Shown here: in pieces, positions 39,835 to 47,189 of the stretch
Layout of the letters: each line of letters opens with the position of its first letter
Position numbering within the stretch: the stretch's first letter is position 1
Assembly: GCF_000423305.1 (NCBI RefSeq)
Contig: NZ_KE384002.1
Location: forward strand, 132,915 to 196,914
Source of the DNA: Legionella moravica DSM 19234
Lineage (GTDB): Bacteria > Pseudomonadota > Gammaproteobacteria > Legionellales > Legionellaceae
Direction of reading: 5' to 3'
DNA: 64,000 bases
Position numbers and translations under genes: made by a program
The notes under the pieces: generated by a model
Told to the model about the DNA's origin: nothing
Seen by the model: only the letters and a program-made list of their open reading frames with translations
Databases searched by the model: none

Positions 39835-40911
39835 ATGATTACTCTTAGAAATAAAATTGGACAAATGTTGATTATGGGGTTTAATGGATGTGAACTGCAT
39901 GAGCATAGCCCTATAGCTCAATGGTTATCCAATGATGGCCTTGGCGGTGTTTTGTTATTTGATAAAGACCTCGCTACTAATACCTACGGTAAAAATCTAA
40001 AGAACAAGACTCAAATCAAACATTTGATCCATCAGTTAAATCATTGCCCTGCACCGTTGTACATAAACGACGAGGCGCCATCATTACTCATCGCCCTGGA
40101 TTATGAGGGTGGCGTTGTTGATCGATTGGCAAAAATAGATGGATGCATGACGACTATGAGACCTTGCGATTTGGCAAAATTGTCACCAAATGATTTTAAT
40201 GAAGAAGCAGGGCAAATGGCATCTACATTAAAATCTCTGGGTTTTAACCTTAATTTTGCTCCAGTGGTCGATTTAAATTTAAATGAGCAACAAGGTATTA
40301 TAGGAAGATTAGGCCGTAGTTTTTCAAATAATCCTGATGCCGTAGCACAGGCGGCCAGACAATTTGTTAGCGTGTTCAGTCGTTATGGAATAGGGTGTTG
40401 CTATAAACATTTTCCTGGACACGGAAGTGCTGTTGGTGACACGCATGAAGGCTTTGTCGATGTTACTGATACCTTTCACTTTGATGAATTAGTACCCTAT
40501 CGCCATTTGTTAAGAGACAGTGATAAACCGGTTATGGTGATGACTGCGCATGTGGTTAATAAGAAATTGGACAGTCAAGGGCTTCCGGCAACCCTGTCTC
40601 ATGAAGTGTTAACTGGCCTTCTAAGAGAGACTATGGCATTTGATGGCGTTATAATCAGTGATGATTTACAAATGCAGGCCATTTCAAAACATTATACCCT
40701 GGAAGAGTCACTTGCCCTTACAATTAATGCAGGTGCAGATATGATGATATTTGCAAATCAACTAGACAGTATTACGGCAACCGAGGTTATCGATTGCATT
40801 GAACAATTAGTGCAAAACAATACGATAGAACTTAAACGTATAGACGACGCGTTCAGACGCATCATGCGTTTCAAGCAACAAATAAACAGTATTGAACTGG
40901 TCGATTTTTAG
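39835..40911 (+). CDS. nagZ: Glycoside hydrolase family 3, NagZ-like beta-N-acetylhexosaminidase
   Basis: This 358-residue GH3 enzyme shows the NagZ signature YKHFPGHGSAVGDTHEG, with the KHFPGHG histidines, and the nucleophile region VIISDDLQM. NagZ removes GlcNAc from muropeptides in peptidoglycan recycling. There is no signal peptide, as expected for a cytoplasmic enzyme. The N-terminus (IGQMLIMGF, LGGVLLFDKDL) is typical. Confidence 0.88.
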   Translation: MITLRNKIGQMLIMGFNGCELHEHSPIAQWLSNDGLGGVLLFDKDLATNTYGKNLKNKTQIKHLIHQLNHCPAPLYINDEAPSLLIALDYEGGVVDRLAKIDGCMTTMRPCDLAKLSPNDFNEEAGQMASTLKSLGFNLNFAPVVDLNLNEQQGIIGRLGRSFSNNPDAVAQAARQFVSVFSRYGIGCCYKHFPGHGSAVGDTHEGFVDVTDTFHFDELVPYRHLLRDSDKPVMVMTAHVVNKKLDSQGLPATLSHEVLTGLLRETMAFDGVIISDDLQMQAISKHYTLEESLALTINAGADMMIFANQLDSITATEVIDCIEQLVQNNTIELKRIDDAFRRIMRFKQQINSIELVDF

Positions 40912-41094
40912 TAATTTATTCGGGATGTGAGAAGATAGGGTTGTTTAATCAACTCGGGAATATCAATGCTGAGTCTTGTTCATCTTCCCTAACCCCTGGT
41001 GGGCGCTTTCGAAAACGGCTAGGCCCGTTTGACGGCCTGTAGTCTGCGGAGTTGAATTGTAAACACGTCCTGGTATTATTTTGCCTACTTTTCT

Positions 41095-41361
41095 CTGTAC
41101 ATGACAAAAAAACCTGTCTTGCCCGCACAGGCGGGCAACTATTTGGCATTTGGCATTGTAGTACGTTGAGATCACTTGTTGACATACACCAAAAGTCATA
41201 TCATCTCGAACGCGAAAAGAAGGTGATATGGAGTGTGTCAGAGAGTTGAAAGAGAGTTTAAATGGGGAGAGCAATAATCCCCATTGGCTCTTTGGCAGCG
41301 GTTTATTTTGATGAATGGTTGCTCGCCTGTGCGGGCATGACAGCTTTTTTGCTATGTGCAG
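41095..41361. mobile_element. 267-bp inverted-repeat element (inverted relative to 35679-35955)
   Basis: The left end CTGTACATGACAAAAAAAC matches the left end of the element at 35679; the right end TGTGCAG completes the inverted repeat. The reverse complement aligns along its length with 35679-35955. An internal AATGGGGA/TCCCCATT hairpin is present. It ends 22 bp before the promoter at 41384. Confidence 0.75.
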
Positions 41362-41383
41362 AACCTATTTTTAATGAATAGTA

Positions 41384-41411
41384 TTGACGTATACTGACAT
41401 TATGTTAGAAT
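41384..41411 (+). promoter_or_regulatory. Sigma-70-type promoter of the leader/symporter unit
   Basis: TTGACG (41384-41389), a 16-bp spacer and TAGAAT (41406-41411) give a good -35/-10 pair. Transcription would begin near 41418, about 35 bp before the leader peptide ATG. Confidence 0.6.
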
Positions 41412-41452
41412 ATACACGATATGTTCAAATTTTTACCAAGGTAATGGTGTTT

Positions 41453-41533
41453 ATGTCAATTCAACCGCTACATTTTACCCGCCTTTTATCTCACTCAGAC
41501 ATCAAGTTACTGTATTGCTGTTGCTGCTGTTAA
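41453..41533 (+). CDS. Leader peptide ending in five consecutive cysteines
   Basis: A 26-codon frame runs from ATG 41453 to TAA 41531-41533. It starts MSIQPLHFTRLL and ends LLYCCCCC. The five Cys codons are mixed TGC/TGT. The stop lies 48 bp before the symporter ATG. Such poly-Cys uORFs act as cysteine-responsive attenuators in other bacteria, where slow translation at low Cys-tRNA changes downstream expression. I do not see a strong terminator hairpin after it; only a weak AAATC/GATTT stem precedes a T7 run at 41551-41557, so the mechanism is open. The alternative is a chance frame across a TGY-rich stretch. Confidence 0.6.
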   Translation: MSIQPLHFTRLLSHSDIKLLYCCCCC

Positions 41534-41581
41534 ATCTCTGATTTCTCTTGTTTTTTTATTCTAAGAATTAAGGATTTAAAT

Positions 41582-42859
41582 ATGTGTGCAGCACATCAAC
41601 AAAGCAAAAAAAAATTTTTAGCCACTCCTTTAATCTATGTACTCATGATTGGTTTGGGAATTCTAAGTGGTCTGTCTGATATTGCTATATTAAAGGGCTT
41701 GGGACTGCTTATTTCTGAATTGTTCATAAAAATATTCAAGTGCATCAGTTTACCCATTATTTCGCTCTCAATCATTGTCACCTTGGCTAATTATAAAACT
41801 GATGCGGTGATGAAACGAATTTGGCAACGAACCATTAAATACACGTTCTTGACTACATTGGTTGCCGCAACCATTAGCTGCTTGCTTTATATCATCATTA
41901 ATCCCAATACTGTACAGGTCAATTTGCAGGAAACAGCTTCAAATTCAATCAATAATCTGGGATATCTGGGGTATTTGGCAAATATCATTCCTACTAATTT
42001 ATTATCTCCATTCCTTGAGCAGCAAGTCATGGGGGTTTTACTACTGAGTATTGTTATTGGATTTGCCATACGTCAAATTCCGGAAGATGGTCCAAGGGAA
42101 ACCATTTCCCAATTTTTCCGCGGCGCTCATGGCATGTTTTTAGTCATGACTCGTTGGATTATTACGCTGATTCCTCTGGGGCTGTTTGGATTTATTACCT
42201 CCACGGTAGTGCAGTTGCGCTCGGGAATGGACATTAAAGGTATAGGCCAGTATTTATTAATTATCGTACTGGCTAATTTGATTCAGGGATTTATTATCCT
42301 ACCTCTGTGGCTGAAAATGAATGGGATTAAACCATTTGCCACGATGCGTGCAATGATACCCGCATTATCCGTTGCTTTTTTCTCTAAATCATCGGTAGGA
42401 ACCTTGCCGATAACCATGAATACGATTGAAACCAATTTGCAGGTCAAACCGAAAATCAGTCGTTTTGTTTTGCCTTTATGTACCAGTATTAACATGAATG
42501 GTTGTGCTGCGTTTATATTTGCTACAGTGATTTATTTGATGCAAAGCCATGGTATGCCTATTTCTTATCCTGCTATGGGTTTGTGGATTCTGGTTTCAAC
42601 AATCGCTGCTATAGGAAATGCGGGAGTTCCAATGGGCTGCTTTTTTCTTAGCATCAGTTTATTATCCAGCATGAATGTTCCTATTACCTTAATGGGCGTT
42701 ATTTTACCGTTCTATGCCATGATAGATATGCTGGAAACGTCTTTAAACGTCTGGTCTGATGCCTGTGTCACTAAAGTAGTTAATGATAAAGCGGTAGCTG
42801 AAGAAGAATTAAAATTGAACCCTAAAAAGCAATCCTCTCTGGAGCTTGAGCTGGGTTAG
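41582..42859 (+). CDS. Sodium/dicarboxylate-type (DAACS) symporter, possibly for cystine/cysteine
   Basis: This 425-residue transporter has about eight helices plus the SDF-family re-entrant loop FFSKSSVGTLPITMNTIE and the NMNGCAAFIFATVIY and GNAGVPMGCFFLS segments. The family carries glutamate, aspartate, other dicarboxylates, neutral amino acids or cystine. The substrate is not decided by sequence alone; the upstream poly-Cys leader makes a sulfur amino acid an attractive guess. A single promoter serves leader and gene. Confidence 0.85.
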   Translation: MCAAHQQSKKKFLATPLIYVLMIGLGILSGLSDIAILKGLGLLISELFIKIFKCISLPIISLSIIVTLANYKTDAVMKRIWQRTIKYTFLTTLVAATISCLLYIIINPNTVQVNLQETASNSINNLGYLGYLANIIPTNLLSPFLEQQVMGVLLLSIVIGFAIRQIPEDGPRETISQFFRGAHGMFLVMTRWIITLIPLGLFGFITSTVVQLRSGMDIKGIGQYLLIIVLANLIQGFIILPLWLKMNGIKPFATMRAMIPALSVAFFSKSSVGTLPITMNTIETNLQVKPKISRFVLPLCTSINMNGCAAFIFATVIYLMQSHGMPISYPAMGLWILVSTIAAIGNAGVPMGCFFLSISLLSSMNVPITLMGVILPFYAMIDMLETSLNVWSDACVTKVVNDKAVAEEELKLNPKKQSSLELELG

Positions 42860-42894
42860 GAAAAGGCATTATTAGAGGATGTGCCAAACAGCAT

Positions 42895-42926
42895 AATCCC
42901 GTATTGGCAGAACGCAATACGGGATT
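42895..42926. other. 12-bp perfect hairpin between convergent genes
   Basis: AATCCCGTATTG (42895-42906) pairs with CAATACGGGATT (42915-42926). It lies between the symporter stop and the dapE stop. There is no clear T run, so it may act as a weak bidirectional terminator. Confidence 0.55.
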
Positions 42927-42999
42927 AAAATCATATGATTCAGGACAGGTTTTTTATGATTTGCAGTACAATATTCGCCTGCATGCCAATGAATCGATG

Positions 43000-44133
43000 C
43001 TAACCAAGTATCAGTTGCTCGCAAATCGAAAAATACATGGCCTCCAATAATTGAAGATCCTTTAGTGAAACACATTCATCGACCTGGTGTATTGTTGCAT
43101 TGCATGGACCCAGTTCGATGACCTCAACCCCGTAAGGAGCAATGAAACGACCATCTGAAGTGCCGCCGTTGGTCGATAAATCTGGAGTTAATCCGGTGAT
43201 TTTGGTAATAGCCTGTTTGCAACTTTCAAGAAGCTCGCCCTTATCCGTCAGGAACGGTTCCCCATTGAGTCGCCATTCTACAATTGGAGCCAGATCATAG
43301 TGATTGAATGTACCCATTACCTTTTCTATTAATGAGCGCTCTGTTTGTTCCGTAGAGTATCTGAAATTAAGATGCAGATTCAACTCTCCAGGTATAATGT
43401 TATTCGCCTGGCCTCCTGATTGAATGTGGGTAATCTGCATGGAAGTAGGTGGAAAAAAGGCGTTGCCATTATCCCACTGAATAGAGGTTAATTCAGCAAG
43501 AGCCGGGCTAATTCTATGAATTGGATTATCTGCTAAATGAGGATAAGCCACATGACCTTGTTTACCATGCAAGGTGATTTTCGCACTCAATGAACCTCGT
43601 CTGCCGATTTTGATTACATCACCTACCCGGCTGGTACTGGATGGCTCACCTACAATACAATAATCAATATGGATGTCCTGTTTTTGTAATTGCTCCATAA
43701 CATAAGGAGTTCCAAAATCAAAATCATCACCTTCTTCACCGCTGGTTATCAAAAATCCTAACCTTCCCGGAAATGAAGGATAGGTTTTGATAAATCGTTC
43801 AGCCATGACCAGCATGCTGGCCAAGCTACCTTTCATATCAGCAACCCCACGGCCGTAAAGCATATCGCCTTTAGCCTGCAGTTCAAATGGATCTGAGCCC
43901 CATTTTGTGATCTCGCCAACCGGAACTACGTCTGTATGCCCTGCGAAGACTAATAAAGGCCCGATTGAGCCATAACAGGCAAAAAAATTAGTTACCGGCC
44001 CTTGATTCATTATTTGGCAATTAAATCCCAAATTTTTGAGGAACTGGATCATAAAATCCTGGCAACCCGCATCCTCGGGGGTGATGGACGGAAAACTAAT
44101 GAGTTTAGCCAGGATGTTTTTTATATCATTCAT
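43000..44133 (-). CDS. dapE: Succinyl-diaminopimelate desuccinylase
   Basis: DapE hydrolyses N-succinyl-LL-diaminopimelate to LL-DAP and succinate in lysine and peptidoglycan synthesis. Using the Met at 44133 (MNDIKNILAKLISFPSITPED) gives 377 residues, the family length; a start eight codons upstream would overlap dapD. Motifs include FAGHTDVVP, RGVADMKGSLA, ITSGEEGDDF and the C-terminal DGRFIAPYG. It starts one base after the dapD stop, so the two are coupled. Confidence 0.95.
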   Translation of the reverse strand: MNDIKNILAKLISFPSITPEDAGCQDFMIQFLKNLGFNCQIMNQGPVTNFFACYGSIGPLLVFAGHTDVVPVGEITKWGSDPFELQAKGDMLYGRGVADMKGSLASMLVMAERFIKTYPSFPGRLGFLITSGEEGDDFDFGTPYVMEQLQKQDIHIDYCIVGEPSSTSRVGDVIKIGRRGSLSAKITLHGKQGHVAYPHLADNPIHRISPALAELTSIQWDNGNAFFPPTSMQITHIQSGGQANNIIPGELNLHLNFRYSTEQTERSLIEKVMGTFNHYDLAPIVEWRLNGEPFLTDKGELLESCKQAITKITGLTPDLSTNGGTSDGRFIAPYGVEVIELGPCNATIHQVDECVSLKDLQLLEAMYFSICEQLILG

Positions 44134-44134
44134 T

Positions 44135-44956
44135 TTAATTCGCTCTGAGTAATTCATTGATACTTACTTTTGCGCGTGTTTTTTCGTCGACCTGCTTCAC
44201 TATAACAGCACAATAAAGACTATGGCTGCCATCGTCACTTGGCAGATTTCCTGCAACGACAACAGATCCCGCTGGAACTCTGCCATAGGTAATGCTTCCC
44301 GTCATACGGTTGTATATTTTGGTGCTTTGGCCCAGAAACACACCCATTGATATAACCGAGTTTCGTTCTACAATGACTCCTTCGACCACTTCCGAGCGTG
44401 CCCCGATAAAACAATTGTCTTCAATAATGGTTGGATTGGCTTGCAGCGGTTCCAGAACGCCACCGATACCAGCTCCGCCAGATAAATGAACGTTTTTGCC
44501 TATTTGAGCACAGGAACCAACTGTTGCCCAGGTATCTACCATAACACCTTCGTCAATATAAGCACCAACATTCACATAAGAGGGCATTAATACCGTATTT
44601 TTGGCAATATAGGCTCCTCGCCGAACCATGGCGTGAGGGACAACTCGAACTCCTGATTGTTGAAATTGCTCCTTGCTATAGCCAGTATATTTTAGAGGGA
44701 CTTTGTCATAAAACTGACAAAAACCGGAATCAATCACTTGGTTGGGGAAGAGTTTAAATGATAAAAGTACTGTCTTTTTTATCCATTGATGAACGATCCA
44801 TTCATCATTAATTTTTTCGGCAACTCGATATTGTCCATTATCAAGACAGGAAAGGACTTCGTCAATGGCTGCAATCAATTCGGGTGACGCGGTATCCATG
44901 GACAGGTTTTGACGATGTTCAAATGCTTGTTCAATTATAGTTTGGAGTGAGTTCAT
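44135..44956 (-). CDS. dapD: Tetrahydrodipicolinate N-succinyltransferase
   Basis: DapD transfers succinate to tetrahydrodipicolinate in the DAP pathway. The 273-residue protein has the left-handed beta-helix hexapeptide region (about 110-220), with [29 protein letters not shown]. It is followed by dapE. Confidence 0.96.
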   Translation of the reverse strand: MNSLQTIIEQAFEHRQNLSMDTASPELIAAIDEVLSCLDNGQYRVAEKINDEWIVHQWIKKTVLLSFKLFPNQVIDSGFCQFYDKVPLKYTGYSKEQFQQSGVRVVPHAMVRRGAYIAKNTVLMPSYVNVGAYIDEGVMVDTWATVGSCAQIGKNVHLSGGAGIGGVLEPLQANPTIIEDNCFIGARSEVVEGVIVERNSVISMGVFLGQSTKIYNRMTGSITYGRVPAGSVVVAGNLPSDDGSHSLYCAVIVKQVDEKTRAKVSINELLRAN

Positions 44957-44959
44957 AAG

Positions 44960-45853
44960 TTATTCCTGTAATGAGGCAATTAGAGTATCTTTTTCAGCCC
45001 ATTGCTTGTTTAACCAGTCTTTAAATTCATCTTGAGTTGCCTTGTCATTAATGAGATTTAAAGAGGTAAATTGAGTTGGAATGGGAATCTGTCTGATATT
45101 TACTTTAATGGATTTTATTCGATTGCAAAGAAAATCCCAAAGTGAGTGATTTTTTTCTGAATAGACTATGGTTACATCCAGAATGCTGGTGATTTGCGAT
45201 CCCATAGAACTGATAATAAAACTGATACCACCTGCTTTGGGTTTGAGCAGATGATTATAAGGTGATTGTTGTTGTTCTTTTTTGGATAAAGTAAAGCGAG
45301 TTCCCTCAACAAAATTCATAATCGATGCCGGAGTTCTTTTAAATGTTTCTATCGCTTTGAATGTGGAGATAACATCTTTACCTTGTTTGTGTGGTTTTTT
45401 TTCCAGATATTCTTTGCTGTATCTTTTCATAAAAGGGCAGCCCATAGCCCACCAGGAAAATCCAAGCAAGGGCACCCATTTTAGCTGATCTTTTATAAAA
45501 AATTTCAATACGGGAATTTTTCTGTTAAATAAGCGTTGAAGAATGACAATATCAAGCCAGCTTTGATGATTGGCAATAACCAGGTACCAGTCTTTCCGAT
45601 TCAGGTTATTTAACCCGGTTATGTCCCATTTGATTTTTTGCACATTATTGACATAGTAATTATTAATGCCGCACCAAAAGGTGGCAATGCCATCCACACA
45701 GCGAGTGCAGAGTGCTTGCCATGATTTATTGGGAAATAATTTGAATAGCCCAATAAACAGGATAGGGATAAAGCAAAAGGTGGTAGATAAAATAAGAAGC
45801 AGGGTTGCCATTACGGCTTTAATGTACCCCTGAAATTTATTTGGTTTTTGCAT
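44960..45853 (-). CDS. Membrane acyltransferase, YihG/PlsC type
   Basis: This is a 1-acyl-glycerol-3-phosphate acyltransferase-like protein of 297 residues. It has the acyltransferase motif NHQSWLD (HX4D) near residue 93 and FVEGTRFT, plus an N-terminal membrane segment (about 12-35). It matches the YihG/LCLAT-like group. The exact substrate is uncertain. It lies 3 bp upstream of dapD and on the same strand. Confidence 0.85.
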   Translation of the reverse strand: MQKPNKFQGYIKAVMATLLLILSTTFCFIPILFIGLFKLFPNKSWQALCTRCVDGIATFWCGINNYYVNNVQKIKWDITGLNNLNRKDWYLVIANHQSWLDIVILQRLFNRKIPVLKFFIKDQLKWVPLLGFSWWAMGCPFMKRYSKEYLEKKPHKQGKDVISTFKAIETFKRTPASIMNFVEGTRFTLSKKEQQQSPYNHLLKPKAGGISFIISSMGSQITSILDVTIVYSEKNHSLWDFLCNRIKSIKVNIRQIPIPTQFTSLNLINDKATQDEFKDWLNKQWAEKDTLIASLQE

Positions 45854-45884
45854 GTATCACTACTCCTGATATTTAATGATGTTT

Positions 45885-47036
45885 TTAATTTAAGGCATAT
45901 TCCAGATCAGCACGTAAATCGTCTATATGTTCAATTCCAACAGACAGTCTAATCAAACCATCGTCGATACCCAAGGCTTTACGCTGATTGGCTGGCACGG
46001 AAGCATGCGTCATAATGGCCGGATGTTCTATCAAGCTCTCAACTCCTCCAAGACTTTCAGCCAGGGTAAAGAGTTCACAACGGCCTAAAAATCTTTTGGC
46101 TTGCTCCAGATTACCATCGATTACCATGGAGATCATACCTCCAAAATCATGCATTTGCTCTTTAGCCAATGAATGCTGTGGATGGCTTTTTAAACCAGGG
46201 TAAATCACCTTTTTGATTTTCTGATGACTGCTTAGCCATTGTGCCAGTTCATTGGCATTTTTGCAGTGTCGCTCCATGCGAATGGATAAGGTTTTTAAAC
46301 TTCTTAAAACCAGAAAACTGTCAAAAGGTCCCGCAATTCCTCCACAGGAATTTTGCAAATATCCTAATCGCTCGGCTAATTCAGGATTATCTCCAACAAC
46401 CACAACACCACTGACCACATCTGAATGACCGTTCAGGTATTTTGTTGCAGAATGAATAACGATATCAAATCCCAATTCTATGGGCCGTTGAATCCAGGGC
46501 GTTGCAAATGTATTGTCGGCAACAGTAATCAGCCCATGTTTTTTAGCTATGGCGGCTATATCACGTAAATTGGCTAATTTTAGCATGGGATTAGAAGGCG
46601 TTTCTATCCATAGCAGTTTGGTTTTGGGGGTAATAGCGGCCTCTATGGTGGCCAGATTGGTCATATCAATAAAGGAAAAAGATAAATGAGAAGTGCGGGT
46701 TTTTACTTTATCAAATAATCTGAACGTACCCCCGTATAGATCATCCATTGCTATGACATGATCTCCAGCATCGAGAAGATCGATCACGGTATTGATGGCT
46801 GCCATACCTGAAGCAAAGGCAAATCCATGTTGACCTGATTCCAGACTCGCGATACAGGCCTCATAGGCGGAACGGGTCGGGTTTTTTGTGCGGGAATATT
46901 CATAGCCAAGATGCTCACCCGGGGCAATTTGTTTGTAGGTTGATGTTGCATATATAGGCGTCATTACCGCACCAGTGCTTGGACAAGGTTCTTGACCTGC
47001 ATGAATTGCCCGTGTATCAAAGTGAGTTTTTTTCAT
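45885..47036 (-). CDS. Cystathionine gamma-synthase/lyase family PLP enzyme
   Basis: This 383-residue Cys/Met metabolism PLP enzyme has the Schiff-base lysine in VIHSATKYLNGHSDVVSG, YSRTKNPTR, and SLGGVESLIEHPA near the end. The family contains cystathionine gamma-synthase (MetB), cystathionine gamma-lyase and homocysteine-forming enzymes. The sequence alone does not separate them here. The proximity to the DAP genes is probably coincidental. Confidence 0.88.
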   Translation of the reverse strand: MKKTHFDTRAIHAGQEPCPSTGAVMTPIYATSTYKQIAPGEHLGYEYSRTKNPTRSAYEACIASLESGQHGFAFASGMAAINTVIDLLDAGDHVIAMDDLYGGTFRLFDKVKTRTSHLSFSFIDMTNLATIEAAITPKTKLLWIETPSNPMLKLANLRDIAAIAKKHGLITVADNTFATPWIQRPIELGFDIVIHSATKYLNGHSDVVSGVVVVGDNPELAERLGYLQNSCGGIAGPFDSFLVLRSLKTLSIRMERHCKNANELAQWLSSHQKIKKVIYPGLKSHPQHSLAKEQMHDFGGMISMVIDGNLEQAKRFLGRCELFTLAESLGGVESLIEHPAIMTHASVPANQRKALGIDDGLIRLSVGIEHIDDLRADLEYALN

Positions 47037-47189
47037 TTTAATGTAATCCTTTTAAAAAATTCAGACTTATTATTCTTCCTGAGTAATGAGACTTATATGT
47101 TCATTAACTGTACTTTTGGTTCTTTATTTGCTAAAGTAAATACAGAAGATGCCGTTAATCATCATGAAGGACATTCTAGTGAGGGATGC

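Larger units (their letters stand above)
40912..41452. other. Gap holding an inverted-repeat element and a promoter
   Basis: The stretch contains the 267-bp element at 41095-41361 and the promoter at 41384-41411. In 40960-41090 I see only short complementary patches and no gene. Confidence 0.6.

Noticed and set aside
46992..47189. Longer N-terminus for the GGDEF-EAL protein
   Set aside because: It would overlap the start of the cystathionine enzyme gene on the other strand and lacks a ribosome site; ATG 47190 has a good one.
47037..47189. SAM riboswitch or other attenuator before the cystathionine enzyme gene
   Set aside because: I could not find a convincing conserved fold in the short upstream region.
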